This document shows, in pieces, positions 17,106-25,623 of a stretch of 64,000 nt of DNA. The stretch's first letter is position 1. The number at the start of each line of letters is the position of its first letter. The position numbers and the translations under genes are program-made. The DNA is from Bradyrhizobium sp. CCBAU 53338 (GTDB lineage Bacteria > Pseudomonadota > Alphaproteobacteria > Rhizobiales > Xanthobacteraceae). Below the pieces are notes generated by a model, which was not told the DNA's origin, did no database searches, and saw only the letters and a list, made by a program, of their open reading frames with translations. The stretch covers positions 434,001 through 498,000 of the forward strand of contig NZ_CP030049.1 of NCBI RefSeq assembly GCF_015291665.1, read 5' to 3'.

Positions 17106-19088
17106 TCACAATTCAATGCCATCATTCGGGTCGAGTGCGGCTTGCCGCGCAACGCCGCGCATCTTCTGCCGCAGCAGGCGCGACTGGCGCGCGGCATCTT
17201 CGTCGTCTTCCAGCACGGCGAATTCCTCGGCCGGCGCGACCTCCGTCGTTTCCTTAACGATGGCGAGGTGATCCGGAAGCTCGGGCTCTCGCCGCAGTCC
17301 GCCATTGGCCGTGTCAGCGTCGCCACCGCCAATGTCCGCGGGCGTCTTATCGGGAATAGCGGCCTTCAGCCCTGACCAGCTGTCGGCGCGAGAAGACCTT
17401 CGGATCTTGACGGGATCTGGCGGGGGAAGTACGCGCTCGGCAAATCGCTCATCCTCGTAGTAGCGCACTTTTCTCGCACGGATTGGAGGAGTGCCTGCCA
17501 CCATCACGATCTCCTCTGACGGCGGCAGCTGCATGACCTCTCCCGGGGTCAGAAGCGGCCGCGCGGTATCTTGGCGAGAGACCATGAGATGGCCGAGCCA
17601 TGGGTTGAGCCGATGGCCGGCGTAGTTCTTCATGGAGCGTATTTCGGTTGCCGTGCCTAGCGCATCGGAGACGCGCCTTGCGGTGCGCTCATCATTGGTC
17701 GCAAAGCTTACCCGGACATGACAGTTGTCTAGGATCGCGTTATTCGGGCCGTAGGCCTTCTCGATCTGGTTGAGCGACTGGGCAATGAGGAACGCCTTGA
17801 TGCCGTAGCCGGCCATGAAAGCCAGTGCCGACTCGAAAAAATCAAGTCGTCCCAAAGCTGGAAATTCATCCAGCATCAGCAACACGCGGTGACGGCGATC
17901 CTTATCCTGAAGGTCCTCGGTGATCCGCCGCCCGATTTGGTTGAGGATCAAGCGGACTAGTGGCTTGGTTCGCGAAATATCCGAGGGCGGCACGACCAGG
18001 TAGAGCGTGGTGGGGCAGTTGTCTGCGATAAGGTCGGCGATCCGCCAATCGCAGCGGCTTGTCACTTCGGCGACGACGGGATCCCGATAAAGTCCGAGGA
18101 AGGACATCGCTGTCGAAAGCACACCCGAGCGTTCATTCTCGGATTTGTTCAGCAGCTCTCTTGCCGTAGAGGCGACGACCGGATGCGGCCCCTGGTCCTT
18201 GAGGTGTGCTGTCGTCATCATCGCGTTCAGCGTCGTTTCGATCGGCCGCTTGGGATCCGATAGAAAAGCGGCGACGCCGGCGAGCGTCTTATTGGGCTCG
18301 GCATAGAGGACGTGAAGGATTGCCCCGACGAGCAGGGAATGACTGGTTTTCTCCCAATGGTTCCGCTTGTCGAGCGAGCCCTCGGGGTCTACGAGCACAT
18401 CTGCGACGTTCTGGACGTCCCTGACCTCCCACTCCCCGCGCCGGACCTCCAGAAGCGGATTATAGGCTGATGATCTGGCATTGGTCGGATCGAACAGCAG
18501 CACACGGCCGTGCTTCGACCGAAACCCGGCTGTGAGCTGCCAGTTCTCACCCTTGATGTCGTGCACGATGGCCGAGTGCGGCCATGTCAGCAGCGAGGGG
18601 ACGACGAGCCCGACGCCCTTGCCGGACCTCGTTGGAGCAAAGCAGAGGACGTGCTCGGGCCCATCGTGACGCAGGTCGTTCTTCTCCAGTCGGCCAAGCA
18701 CAACCCCGTCCGCGCTCAGCAAACCTCCCGCCCTCACCTCCTCAAGCTTGGCCCATCGGGCCGAGCCATAGGTGGCAACGTCCTTGGCCTCCCGGGCGCG
18801 CCAGACAGACATGGCGATGGCCACGGCGATGGAGAGAAAGCTTCCAGAGGCGGCGATGTAGGCGCCCTCGGTGAATACGTCAGGTGCATAGGCGTCGAAC
18901 ACGAACCACCACCAGAAGAACTCGGGCGGGTAATAGACCGCAAATCCATACATCTTGAACCAGGGCAGACCGAGCTCGGGTTGGAAGGCCAAGCGCCAGG
19001 CCGTCCACTCCGTCGCGCTCCAGATCGTGAGCAGGACGATCGCGCCGACAGCCACGAGCTGCCCCCACAAGATCTTGGTTCCGGACAT
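17106..19088 (-). CDS. traG: Type IV coupling protein TraG (VirD4-like)
   Basis: The start MSGTKILWGQLVAVGAIVLL at 19088 places a membrane helix at the N-terminus. The 660-aa protein has two N-terminal transmembrane segments (about 8-28 and 80-105), Walker A FAPTRSGKGVGLVVPSLL and Walker B VLLMLDEFPALGRLDF. TraG proteins are hexameric ATPases that bring the relaxosome to the mating channel. The gene follows the relaxase by 43 bp and precedes copG-trb, so one transfer operon runs from 20.9 to 6.6 kb. Intact. Confidence 0.96.
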   Translation of the reverse strand: MSGTKILWGQLVAVGAIVLLTIWSATEWTAWRLAFQPELGLPWFKMYGFAVYYPPEFFWWWFVFDAYAPDVFTEGAYIAASGSFLSIAVAIAMSVWRAREAKDVATYGSARWAKLEEVRAGGLLSADGVVLGRLEKNDLRHDGPEHVLCFAPTRSGKGVGLVVPSLLTWPHSAIVHDIKGENWQLTAGFRSKHGRVLLFDPTNARSSAYNPLLEVRRGEWEVRDVQNVADVLVDPEGSLDKRNHWEKTSHSLLVGAILHVLYAEPNKTLAGVAAFLSDPKRPIETTLNAMMTTAHLKDQGPHPVVASTARELLNKSENERSGVLSTAMSFLGLYRDPVVAEVTSRCDWRIADLIADNCPTTLYLVVPPSDISRTKPLVRLILNQIGRRITEDLQDKDRRHRVLLMLDEFPALGRLDFFESALAFMAGYGIKAFLIAQSLNQIEKAYGPNNAILDNCHVRVSFATNDERTARRVSDALGTATEIRSMKNYAGHRLNPWLGHLMVSRQDTARPLLTPGEVMQLPPSEEIVMVAGTPPIRARKVRYYEDERFAERVLPPPDPVKIRRSSRADSWSGLKAAIPDKTPADIGGGDADTANGGLRREPELPDHLAIVKETTEVAPAEEFAVLEDDEDAARQSRLLRQKMRGVARQAALDPNDGIEL

Positions 19089-19131
19089 CGACAAGGCTCT
19101 CCTTCGCTGAATGACGCTCTGGCCAAGGAAA

Positions 19132-20889
19132 TCAAAGACCGAGGTCGCGCTTGCGGCCGAAACTCCACTCGATCCCACCGCCATCCCTAACGCTTCCCGT
19201 CACATGCTGGCCGAGGCGTTTTTCCAGTTCGCGCGTCCAGGGGACGAGTTGAAAGCCAAGCCCATTGTCGATCAATGCAAAGCGGCCCGACGTGAGGGAC
19301 AGGCTCTTTCGGTATGTTCCTGCGACCTGCTCACCGACTGCGGCTTGCGCGTGAGGCAAGCCGGTCTCGGCCGCGATTTCGGCACCGGCCGCCTCTAGCT
19401 CCCGGCGCCGCAGCGTATTGAGGAGATCGCGTTGCAGGATGATGCGCCCTCCCGCTCGGTGTGCGAGCCCTGCTTCTGCAAGATGTTCGGCTCGCGCCTG
19501 CATCGCTTGCCGAGCCTCCCGCCCGAAGCCGCCCAAGGCGAGCGGCATCGAATCGCGCTCGACCAGTCGGTGGTCGAGCCAGGTTGCTCCCGGCGCACCT
19601 ATTTGCGCGGGAAGATCGAAATCCGAGCGATTGGCGAGCACGCGCGTCGGCCGCTGCTCGTCCATCCCACCGAACTGCCTGACTTCGACAATGCCGCCAA
19701 TGGGGGGCGCCTGTTCGAATGCCTCAAGACCACGAAAGCGGACGTGATGGAGCCGTCCGTCGGTCGCATCAATGAGCGCATAGGCTTCGCCGGTGAGCTC
19801 GTCGTGTAGCCCGGTTGCCAATAATCGCCCGATAATCGGTGCGGTCGTTCTTTCCCCCGTAACGGCGAATTCCGAGAGACTTCGTTCCTGTCCCCGCTCT
19901 GTCATCGCTTGATGCATGGTCTTGATGATATCGCCCCGAATTGCAAGGTCTCTGAGATGGGGTTCTGCGTCCAAACCCACCATCCACTCACCGGGTACCG
20001 CCGATGAGGCAAGGCCCATCTTTTGCAGATGCTGAAGGCGCCCGATCATAAGGCGGCGGATTTCGGGGTCAGATATCCCTTCCCGATCGGGCCGCAGGTC
20101 GAGATAGCCGGTCTCGTCGGCAGCCAGACGGATCTCGCGGTCGAGCCGTGTCCATCTTTCGGCGAAGACTTCGCGTTCGAGAGCCCTGCGGATCTCGTGC
20201 TCGGCTTTGGGCCCGAGCTCGATGGATGCCAGCTCTTCCGCGCGAGAGCGTAGTCCCTGGCTGATATAGTCGCGGGAGATCACGAGGTCCTCAACGTTGT
20301 CGCTGACCCCGCGAACAAGCAGGTGAATGTGTGGATTGTCCGTGTTCCAGTGATCGACGGCGACCCAGTCGAGCCGTGTGCCGAGGTCCGCCTTCATCTG
20401 CCTGGCGAGATCGCGCGTGAACGCTTTCAGATCGCTCATCTCGCCCCCGTCCTCGGGTGCGATGATGAATCGAAAATGATGCCGATCGCCCTTGCAACGC
20501 TCGGCGAAGGCGCTGCCATCAACCTCTTCGCGTTCGGCGTCAAACAGCGAGGCTCTCTCGCCGCTGCGGGTCACGCCATCGCGCCGGAGGTACGAGATAT
20601 GCGCCGCGAGTGATGCCGAGCCGAATGCCAATCCCTTATGCCGCGCGACCCGCGCCTTCACGGTCACGCGGCGCGCAGCGCTAAACAGACGGTTGCGGGC
20701 AAACTGGAGCCGGCCGCGGCCGAACGTCGAGCGCCCGACGCGTCCTCCGCGGCTCATCGAGGAGGCGGAGGTGTGGCCCGCCTTCTGCGCCGCTTGCAGT
20801 ACCTGATTGAAGAAGCTCTTGGCCTTGGGCGCGCGCGTGCTGCGGATGCGGCCGGGCCGGATGTGAAGTTCGCTGTCCTTGGTATTCAC
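19132..20889 (-). CDS. Relaxase (DUF3363/VirD2-type)
   Basis: A GTG at 20889 (VNTKDSELHIRPGRIRSTRA) is chosen. It matches the usual start of this relaxase family and has gaggaaag 7-14 bases upstream; the ATG further out gives an unrelated leader. The 585-aa protein has the three-His metal site at about His180, His187 and His189 (VAVDHWNTDNPHIHLLVRG) and a conserved C-terminal DUF3363 domain. It nicks oriT and pilots the strand through TraG. The probable oriT lies immediately upstream at 21.1-21.4 kb. Confidence 0.9.
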   Translation of the reverse strand: MNTKDSELHIRPGRIRSTRAPKAKSFFNQVLQAAQKAGHTSASSMSRGGRVGRSTFGRGRLQFARNRLFSAARRVTVKARVARHKGLAFGSASLAAHISYLRRDGVTRSGERASLFDAEREEVDGSAFAERCKGDRHHFRFIIAPEDGGEMSDLKAFTRDLARQMKADLGTRLDWVAVDHWNTDNPHIHLLVRGVSDNVEDLVISRDYISQGLRSRAEELASIELGPKAEHEIRRALEREVFAERWTRLDREIRLAADETGYLDLRPDREGISDPEIRRLMIGRLQHLQKMGLASSAVPGEWMVGLDAEPHLRDLAIRGDIIKTMHQAMTERGQERSLSEFAVTGERTTAPIIGRLLATGLHDELTGEAYALIDATDGRLHHVRFRGLEAFEQAPPIGGIVEVRQFGGMDEQRPTRVLANRSDFDLPAQIGAPGATWLDHRLVERDSMPLALGGFGREARQAMQARAEHLAEAGLAHRAGGRIILQRDLLNTLRRRELEAAGAEIAAETGLPHAQAAVGEQVAGTYRKSLSLTSGRFALIDNGLGFQLVPWTRELEKRLGQHVTGSVRDGGGIEWSFGRKRDLGL

Positions 20890-21103
20890 GGTCGTTCTTT
20901 CCTCGTAAATCTTAGTCAGTACCGAAAGATGCATTGAATTTGCTTGTGAATGTTCAAAGCGCGGCACGCGCCACGACCGATCGGCACGCCAGAACCCAAG
21001 CCATGGCAATGGCTTGGCGTTCGACGGGCGAGCCGCTTTTATCTTGCCCTAGCCCGTCGTTCTTTGTTACTCGCTCTTCCTTCCTCTAGTTGACGAACAT
21101 TTC

Positions 21104-21167
21104 GTCTGCTGGTCCACGGATCAGCAGACAAATCTCCTGCCTTTTCGCCTGCAAAGGAGGGAGATTT
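21104..21167. promoter_or_regulatory. Candidate oriT: paired inverted repeats upstream of the relaxase
   Basis: Two adjacent hairpins lie in the relaxase/transglycosylase intergenic gap. The first has perfect 8-bp arms gtctgctg (21104-21111) and cagcagac (21122-21129). The second has 15-base arms at 21130-21144 and 21153-21167 that match at 13 of 15 positions. Adjacent hairpins beside a relaxase gene are typical of oriT or its accessory sites. The nic site itself is not identified. Confidence 0.5.
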
Positions 21168-21513
21168 ACGGCAAAGAGCAGTTGGGATTCATTGTGGTGG
21201 ATCCTCCAACAGCGCCTGCAGAAACACGTCGGCTGGTGGCCGATTCATTGGGAAAAAAACAGCCGCGACGTGGCAGTTAGTTTGCGAAGCGCACACTGTT
21301 TGCGAGCGCTTGCGATAGCGATCGTTACCCGAAGGGCCGAGACACCCATAGGGTGGCTCGGTGAGGAGCGAAGCGACGAGTAGAGCGCGGGCCGAAGGCA
21401 TCGCCCATATGCCGTATGCAGATGCCGGACGCTTACGGTCGTTCACCTCCGCCCCTCTCACTTCTCGCCGATCGCTCGCTGACATGTGTTCCGCTCCGCA
21501 ACCGCGCTTCTGA
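21168..21513. other. Rest of relaxase-transglycosylase intergenic region
   Basis: This stretch contains repeated short motifs, including tttgcga at about 21282 and again at 21299, and gaggagcgaagcgacgag near 21362-21379. No coding sequence is supported. It may include the nic region and the promoter of the relaxase-traG-trb operon. Confidence 0.35.
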
Positions 21514-22413
21514 TCATTGCATGGTGCGAGAATCGGTCCGCGCCACGAATAGACCAGTCGAGCTTGGAACGATCCGCAGAATATCTCGCGAGGAGATAGC
21601 GTTCATGATGTCTGCCGAAGGCACAATCCTTATCGACCGGTCGTCCGTTCTCGGCATGTCAGTTGGCTTATGAGTTGACTGCGGAATGAGCAGCGACGAT
21701 GCTGATGACGTGACGCCAGCCTTCCAGGTCGGTTGCTGATCGACGTCCAGCACGGACCCAAGCCTCTTCACATAGGCTTGGGTTTCGACAGGCAATGGAC
21801 GCCCGGCAAGATGCTCCTGATAGCGCAGCGGTCCTGCGTGATAGGCAGCAAATACGCCGTTCGGTCCGAAGCGGTCGAGCATTTCACGCAGATACGCCGT
21901 TCCTGCCAGGATGTTGTCACGGGGGTCGAACGGATCGCTGCCGAGGGCGTGCCGGCGGCGCAATTCGGCCCAGGTGTCGGGCATGAGCTGCATCAGCCCC
22001 ATGGCGCCTTTGGGCGATCTGGCACGAACGTCTCCAGTGCTTTCGACAGCCATCACCTCGACAATCCAGGAGACTGGAATGGAAAAACGCTGTGAAGCTT
22101 CGATGATGAAGGTTTCGAATGGCTGGGCCCCTTCGTGCTCCGCCCCTGTTGCTGTCTCCTCGGCGACCGAAGCACTGCAAAGCGCGAGCACGAGCAACAG
22201 GAAGGGTGCAGCGAACAGGCGCGCGCCAAACTGTGCCAGGTACGTCCTCCTGCGCGCCTCTTCCCGATGGAGAAAGCCTTTGTGCGCGCCATTCAGCAGC
22301 GGGAGGTGTTCCTCCCTAACATCGCCTTTGCATGGAGGAGCCGGAATGGAGAAAGGGCCTTGCGGTCCATCGAACAAGCGCATGGTGAAATGAATATGAC
22401 GAACACACCTCAT
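21514..22413 (-). CDS. Lytic transglycosylase of the transfer system
   Basis: The ATG at 22413 overlaps the traF stop by one base and follows a ggagga site, giving 299 aa. A hydrophobic export segment lies at about 68-84. An SLT domain follows with catalytic Glu at about 124 (WIVEVMAVESTGDVRAR) and the GAMGLMQLMPDTWAELRRR and AAYHAG motifs. Such enzymes cut peptidoglycan locally to let the secretion channel pass (VirB1 role). The 65-residue leader before the export helix is unusual. Confidence 0.9.
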   Translation of the reverse strand: MRCVRHIHFTMRLFDGPQGPFSIPAPPCKGDVREEHLPLLNGAHKGFLHREEARRRTYLAQFGARLFAAPFLLLVLALCSASVAEETATGAEHEGAQPFETFIIEASQRFSIPVSWIVEVMAVESTGDVRARSPKGAMGLMQLMPDTWAELRRRHALGSDPFDPRDNILAGTAYLREMLDRFGPNGVFAAYHAGPLRYQEHLAGRPLPVETQAYVKRLGSVLDVDQQPTWKAGVTSSASSLLIPQSTHKPTDMPRTDDRSIRIVPSADIMNAISSRDILRIVPSSTGLFVARTDSRTMQ

Positions 22414-22925
22414 CACTCCTCCGAGGTCCACACCGGGTCCGCACGGCCGATCACGGCTGCGGCTGGAAGAAAGCCAAAATACCGGCCGTCGAAGGACTCA
22501 TCCGATTGCCAGTTCATGAGAAAGAGCTCGGCCGGCCCGACGACGCGGCAGCCCTGCCAGTCTGGCAGCGGACGGCCGCGGCCGTCACGCTCACGCGCCT
22601 CACCCATAGCAATGTTGTCCACCGAGATGGCGAGGCCTGTTCTGCAAACCGTCTGCCCGGGGAGCGCGAGGATACGTTTGAGCATAGGAAGGCCGAGCGG
22701 CAAATAGCCCTTCAGGTCGAGGAAGCTCGCCAGCGGTTCAGGCGGCTGAACCGCAACCAGCTCCGTGACATACAAAGTCTCTGCGGAACGCAGGCGGTAA
22801 AGGCCGATGGGCACGCTCGGCGATGCATTCCAGATGAAGGCCGGCGTTCGCCCTTCCACGATGGTTACGGCGATCGCTGCGGCAGCCCCGCACATCGCAA
22901 GCAGCGTCATCATCCGCCCTCTCAT
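22413..22925 (-). CDS. traF: TraF-type S26 peptidase (pilin maturation)
   Basis: The 170-aa protein has an N-terminal membrane helix (about 5-22), the conserved NASPSVPIGLYRL block with the likely nucleophile Ser37, and GLPMLKRILALPG with the general base Lys83. The C-terminal block GRYFGFLPAAAVIGRADPVW is typical of TraF. TraF peptidases mature TrbC pilin into its cyclic form at the membrane. The start overlaps the DUF2840 stop by 4 bases. Confidence 0.92.
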   Translation of the reverse strand: MRGRMMTLLAMCGAAAAIAVTIVEGRTPAFIWNASPSVPIGLYRLRSAETLYVTELVAVQPPEPLASFLDLKGYLPLGLPMLKRILALPGQTVCRTGLAISVDNIAMGEARERDGRGRPLPDWQGCRVVGPAELFLMNWQSDESFDGRYFGFLPAAAVIGRADPVWTSEE

Positions 22926-23386
22926 CGGATGATCCTCCGCCGGCGAAGCCAGGCCTGATGGCGAGCTTTCGTGTAGGGACGTGGGCTTTCATTGACGGAA
23001 AGACGGTTGTGGACATGCTGCCAATGATCTGGGGCGACATCAGCCGGATCGATACCAAGTGCCTCGACGGCATCGATCATCTGCAGCACGCGCTCGACCT
23101 TCGGCCAGCCAGAAAGGCGAAGCAGAATGTCGCCTCCTGGCTTCACATAGGGCACGGTCGAGCAGCGCTGACCCGCGGCGACGGCACGCAGGATATCAAT
23201 GCGCGAAATCACCGTCCCGAAATCATTCGACGTCCAACGAACGAACGCAAAGATGCTGCCTGGAGCAAATGCCAGGACGCGACGATGGCGATCGAGCTTC
23301 CGTTCCTCGACATTGCGGCCAAATCGAACCCGGTTCTCGATCCGCTTCTCCAGCCACAGCACTTCCACCTCGGTGAGATCGCTCAT
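22922..23386 (-). CDS. DUF2840 conjugation-associated protein
   Basis: The start MSDLTEVEVLWLEKRIENRV at 23386 gives 154 aa; it follows the ribosome-binding site gggaga. The protein is soluble, with the block FAFVRWTSNDFGTVISRIDI and a very basic C-terminus (KARHQAWLRRRRIIR). It matches DUF2840 by sequence and by its fixed place before traF. Function is not known; a role in transfer DNA processing is only suggested by context. Confidence 0.85.
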   Translation of the reverse strand: MSDLTEVEVLWLEKRIENRVRFGRNVEERKLDRHRRVLAFAPGSIFAFVRWTSNDFGTVISRIDILRAVAAGQRCSTVPYVKPGGDILLRLSGWPKVERVLQMIDAVEALGIDPADVAPDHWQHVHNRLSVNESPRPYTKARHQAWLRRRRIIR

Positions 23387-23524
23387 GCTGTCTCTCCCGG
23401 AAGCTCGAAAAGCCAACGGCTAGTGATGAGGACGGACGATTGCGGGATTTGAACCTGAAGGCAGCTCGACCGTCCGTGCCACTGCCGCTCTTCCACAATG
23501 TGGGCAACAGCGAGTTCCGTTAGA

Positions 23525-23543
23525 AGAAATCCGAAGGATTTCT
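23525..23543. terminator. Short perfect hairpin between RepA iterons and DUF2840
   Basis: Perfect 8-bp arms agaaatcc (23525-23532) and ggatttct (23536-23543) with a 3-base loop. It could end the repA transcript or be part of the replication origin. No strong T-run follows, so terminator function is uncertain. Confidence 0.4.
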
Positions 23544-23602
23544 GGTTAGTAAAGTTAGGGGGCCAGGAAAGCGCGCGTTCACAAGCCTTTAGGTTCGCTT
23601 TC

Positions 23603-23666
23603 GGTCCCCGATAGCACGATGATCTGGTCCCTGATGGCACGAGGGTTGCGGTCCCCGATAGCACGA
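23603..23666. repeat. Three iteron-like direct repeats downstream of repA
   Basis: The 17-base unit ggtccccgatagcacga occurs at 23603-23619 and 23650-23666, with a copy changed at two positions (ggtccctgatggcacga) at 23626-23642. The start-to-start spacing is 23 and 24 bp, about two helical turns. Direct repeats with this phasing beside an initiator gene suggest RepA-binding iterons and a replication origin. Confidence 0.65.
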
Positions 23667-23672
23667 GCTGAT

Positions 23673-24578
23673 TCACAGGTTGTCCCCTGAAATTGGTCCC
23701 GAACGACGCGCCGACAGGCGCGCCGTAACGGGAAGGTTTGGGATCGAGGCGAAGTTCAGCCGCTCGCGGCCGTTTGGATCGCGCGTGAGGACGAGCCGAT
23801 AGCCCGGCAATGTCTGCCGCTGGACAATCTGTCGAACGTCGTAGGCAAAATGCTTGAGCGGCGAGAGGCTGCCGGACTTGGCATGAAGATGGGCAAGGTC
23901 GAAGCTCCAGCCGCCGCGCTGCCGGCCGCCGTGCTTGCGCACCAGCCGGTAAAGCCAGCGCTCAAGGCCACCTGTCAGGTCGAAATAGGCGCGGTCGATC
24001 GTCAGAACGAGAGCGTCATCGATCACGCCGGCATAGAACCAATCTGGCAGGATCAGTTCGATCCCAAATGGTCTGCCATATGCATCAGCGGCTTCCTTCC
24101 ACTCGTTAATCCAGGAGAAGCGGTGCCGCCGCCGTTCTGCGGGTTGACGGATCGAGGTCAGCACGGTCGTTGACTGAAGTCTGTCAAGACCTGCCTTCAG
24201 CCGGTCGTAGTCGCGTGCGCTGGTGCCGCGGCCGACGAACGTCAGAATCTCATATGGCGTTGCGGCTATCAGGCGTGATGTTTTCAGACCGGCATCGCGA
24301 GCTTCGACGATCTGGGAGGCAGCCCAAATCAGGACGTCGGCGTCCCAGATCGTTGCCATGCCGTGCTCCGGGACAGCTTCGACGCGGATTGAGGTTGTTC
24401 CGGCGCAGAAATCGATGGGCACGATCCTTTTGGTCTTAGCCAGCGAAAAGAATGGATAAGCCATCAGATCCTGCGCATCGCGTGGAGCAAGATCTCCCGG
24501 CAGGGCGCGGAAAAGCTCAAGCTGATGGCGGTCGGCTTGCTGAATGCGTCGCATGATGATTGCCTTCAGAGCGACCAT
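23673..24578 (-). CDS. repA: Replication initiator protein (RepA family of mobile elements)
   Basis: The 301-aa protein resembles replication initiator protein A encoded next to AlpA/DUF2285 genes in rhizobial and sphingomonad elements. Recognised blocks are DLMAYPFFSLAKTKR, the strand IRVEAVPEHGMATIWDADVL and the C-terminal winged-helix region FDLTGGLERWLYRLVRKHGG. Such initiators bind iterons, and three repeats lie just after the gene. Replication of an excised or plasmid form is a reasonable inference. It overlaps the AlpA-like gene by one base. The parA gene usually found next to it is absent. Confidence 0.85.
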   Translation of the reverse strand: MVALKAIIMRRIQQADRHQLELFRALPGDLAPRDAQDLMAYPFFSLAKTKRIVPIDFCAGTTSIRVEAVPEHGMATIWDADVLIWAASQIVEARDAGLKTSRLIAATPYEILTFVGRGTSARDYDRLKAGLDRLQSTTVLTSIRQPAERRRHRFSWINEWKEAADAYGRPFGIELILPDWFYAGVIDDALVLTIDRAYFDLTGGLERWLYRLVRKHGGRQRGGWSFDLAHLHAKSGSLSPLKHFAYDVRQIVQRQTLPGYRLVLTRDPNGRERLNFASIPNLPVTARLSARRSGPISGDNL

Positions 24579-24859
24579 CAGCGGTGTTCCTGGCCGGCAT
24601 AACGACGTAGTTGCGAATGCTTTTTGGCCGGCAGCACCGTGTCTTTGCCAGGGTCAGAAGTGGACGTTTTGGCGCCGAGATCGGCCCACGCTTTCAGGTC
24701 GTCCAAGGCGTAGACGACGCGGCCGCCGATCTTCCGGTAGGTCGGCCCGGTACCGTAAGTGCGATGTTTTTCCAGCGTGCGGCCAGACAGGCCGAGGTAG
24801 CGTGCAGCCTCGGGAGTGCGCAGGAAACGCGGAGGAAGTCCGGCGGTCGGATCGGGCAT
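24578..24859 (-). CDS. AlpA/excisionase-type helix-turn-helix protein
   Basis: The start MPDPTAGLPPRFLRTPEAAR at 24859 gives 93 aa; the longer frame overlaps the DUF2285 gene. Residues 10-60 form a MerR/AlpA-like winged helix (EAARYLGLSGRTLEKHRTYG, then GGRVVYALDDLKAWADLG). This fold is shared by excisionases and phage regulators. Its place between DUF2285 and repA is conserved in these elements. It may control repA or assist excision; the sequence does not decide. Confidence 0.82.
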   Translation of the reverse strand: MPDPTAGLPPRFLRTPEAARYLGLSGRTLEKHRTYGTGPTYRKIGGRVVYALDDLKAWADLGAKTSTSDPGKDTVLPAKKHSQLRRYAGQEHR

Positions 24860-24990
24860 TTGAGAGCTCCAAGATGGCGGCGCACCACCCATGAGGGCGC
24901 CGGCGTGGGTGTGGTCATCTTGGAGAAGCAGGGCTTCGGAGGGGGATGCCGAAGATCGGGGGTGCATGTTTCGACACCCCCGCGATGAGG

Positions 24991-25623
24991 CTATTTGTTC
25001 CTGCGCCCGGAGCGCAGAAGCCTGCAATAGCCGCCCCGCATCAAGGAGAAGCCGTCGTGTACCAGACGGATGATGAGGCTACGGGAATCGTGGGTCTTCC
25101 AGGCTTGCTTTGGGACGCTTTTCTTTCCAAGCAGTGCCAACGCGATCACACGATAGCTGCTACCGGCATGACGTGCGTCGAGCGCACGCGCGACTTGCCT
25201 TAGGCGATCCCGGCGCTGTTTGGAAAGTTCGTGGAAAGCGGGGCCTGCCGCGCGTCCGTTGAGCGCGCGCCACAATCTGCGAGCTGCATGCGCTCGCGGC
25301 GGCAAGTTCTCATCGAAGGGAAGTTTGGCGGCATAGCGATGACCAATGGAAGGTTCATCCTTCAACCAGACACGGTGGTTCACGGTCCCGATGCGCAGCA
25401 CGGCGTGCCACCCATCAGCGGCGCGACGCATTTCGGCCGTCGAGACGTTGAATAGAGGTAGATCTGGCGCACTCGGGTCAGCGCCTGACGTCGTTACCGC
25501 AACCGGGACGACATCCGGCAGCGCCTCGGGCGCCCAAAAGATTGTCTGTTGATCAAAGGACCGCTGCGGGTCATGGGCGAAAGCAGATGCCCCACTTCCT
25601 CCTGAATTCCTCGGTGACTTCAC
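24991..25623 (-). CDS. DUF2285 segment of a probable frameshifted activator (FseA C-terminal part)
   Basis: The frame opens with a GTG inside the preceding DUF6499 gene and ends at 24991. The first 15 codons are the out-of-frame image of DUF6499; the continuous homology begins at AHDPQRSFDQQTIFWAPEAL and includes GWHAVLRIGTVNHRVWLKDE and the DUF2285 helix-turn-helix (RRDRLRQVARALDAR, SLIIRLVHDGFSLMRGGYCR). In ICEMlSym the DUF6499 and DUF2285 parts are joined by a programmed +1 frameshift into FseA, the activator of excision. The same arrangement here would give about 257 aa. A separate translation start is less likely. Confidence 0.8.
   Translation of the reverse strand: MKSPRNSGGSGASAFAHDPQRSFDQQTIFWAPEALPDVVPVAVTTSGADPSAPDLPLFNVSTAEMRRAADGWHAVLRIGTVNHRVWLKDEPSIGHRYAAKLPFDENLPPRAHAARRLWRALNGRAAGPAFHELSKQRRDRLRQVARALDARHAGSSYRVIALALLGKKSVPKQAWKTHDSRSLIIRLVHDGFSLMRGGYCRLLRSGRRNK
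25571..25582 (-). other. Probable +1 ribosomal frameshift site
   Basis: Read on the minus strand, the DUF6499 frame ends ttt cgc cca tga. Skipping one base here moves ribosomes into the DUF2285 frame (gcc cat gac or cat gac), after which the protein sequence continues as in single-frame homologues (FWAPEALPDVVP). The spacing from the DUF6499 start to the DUF2285 stop is 775 bases, one more than a multiple of three, as required for +1. The exact slip codon is not proven. Confidence 0.65.

Noticed and set aside
23436..23480. tRNA-like T-loop motif (ggttcaaatcccg on the minus strand), possible attachment site
   Set aside because: The flanking bases do not pair as a T-stem and no anticodon or acceptor arm can be built, so neither a tRNA nor an att site is supported.
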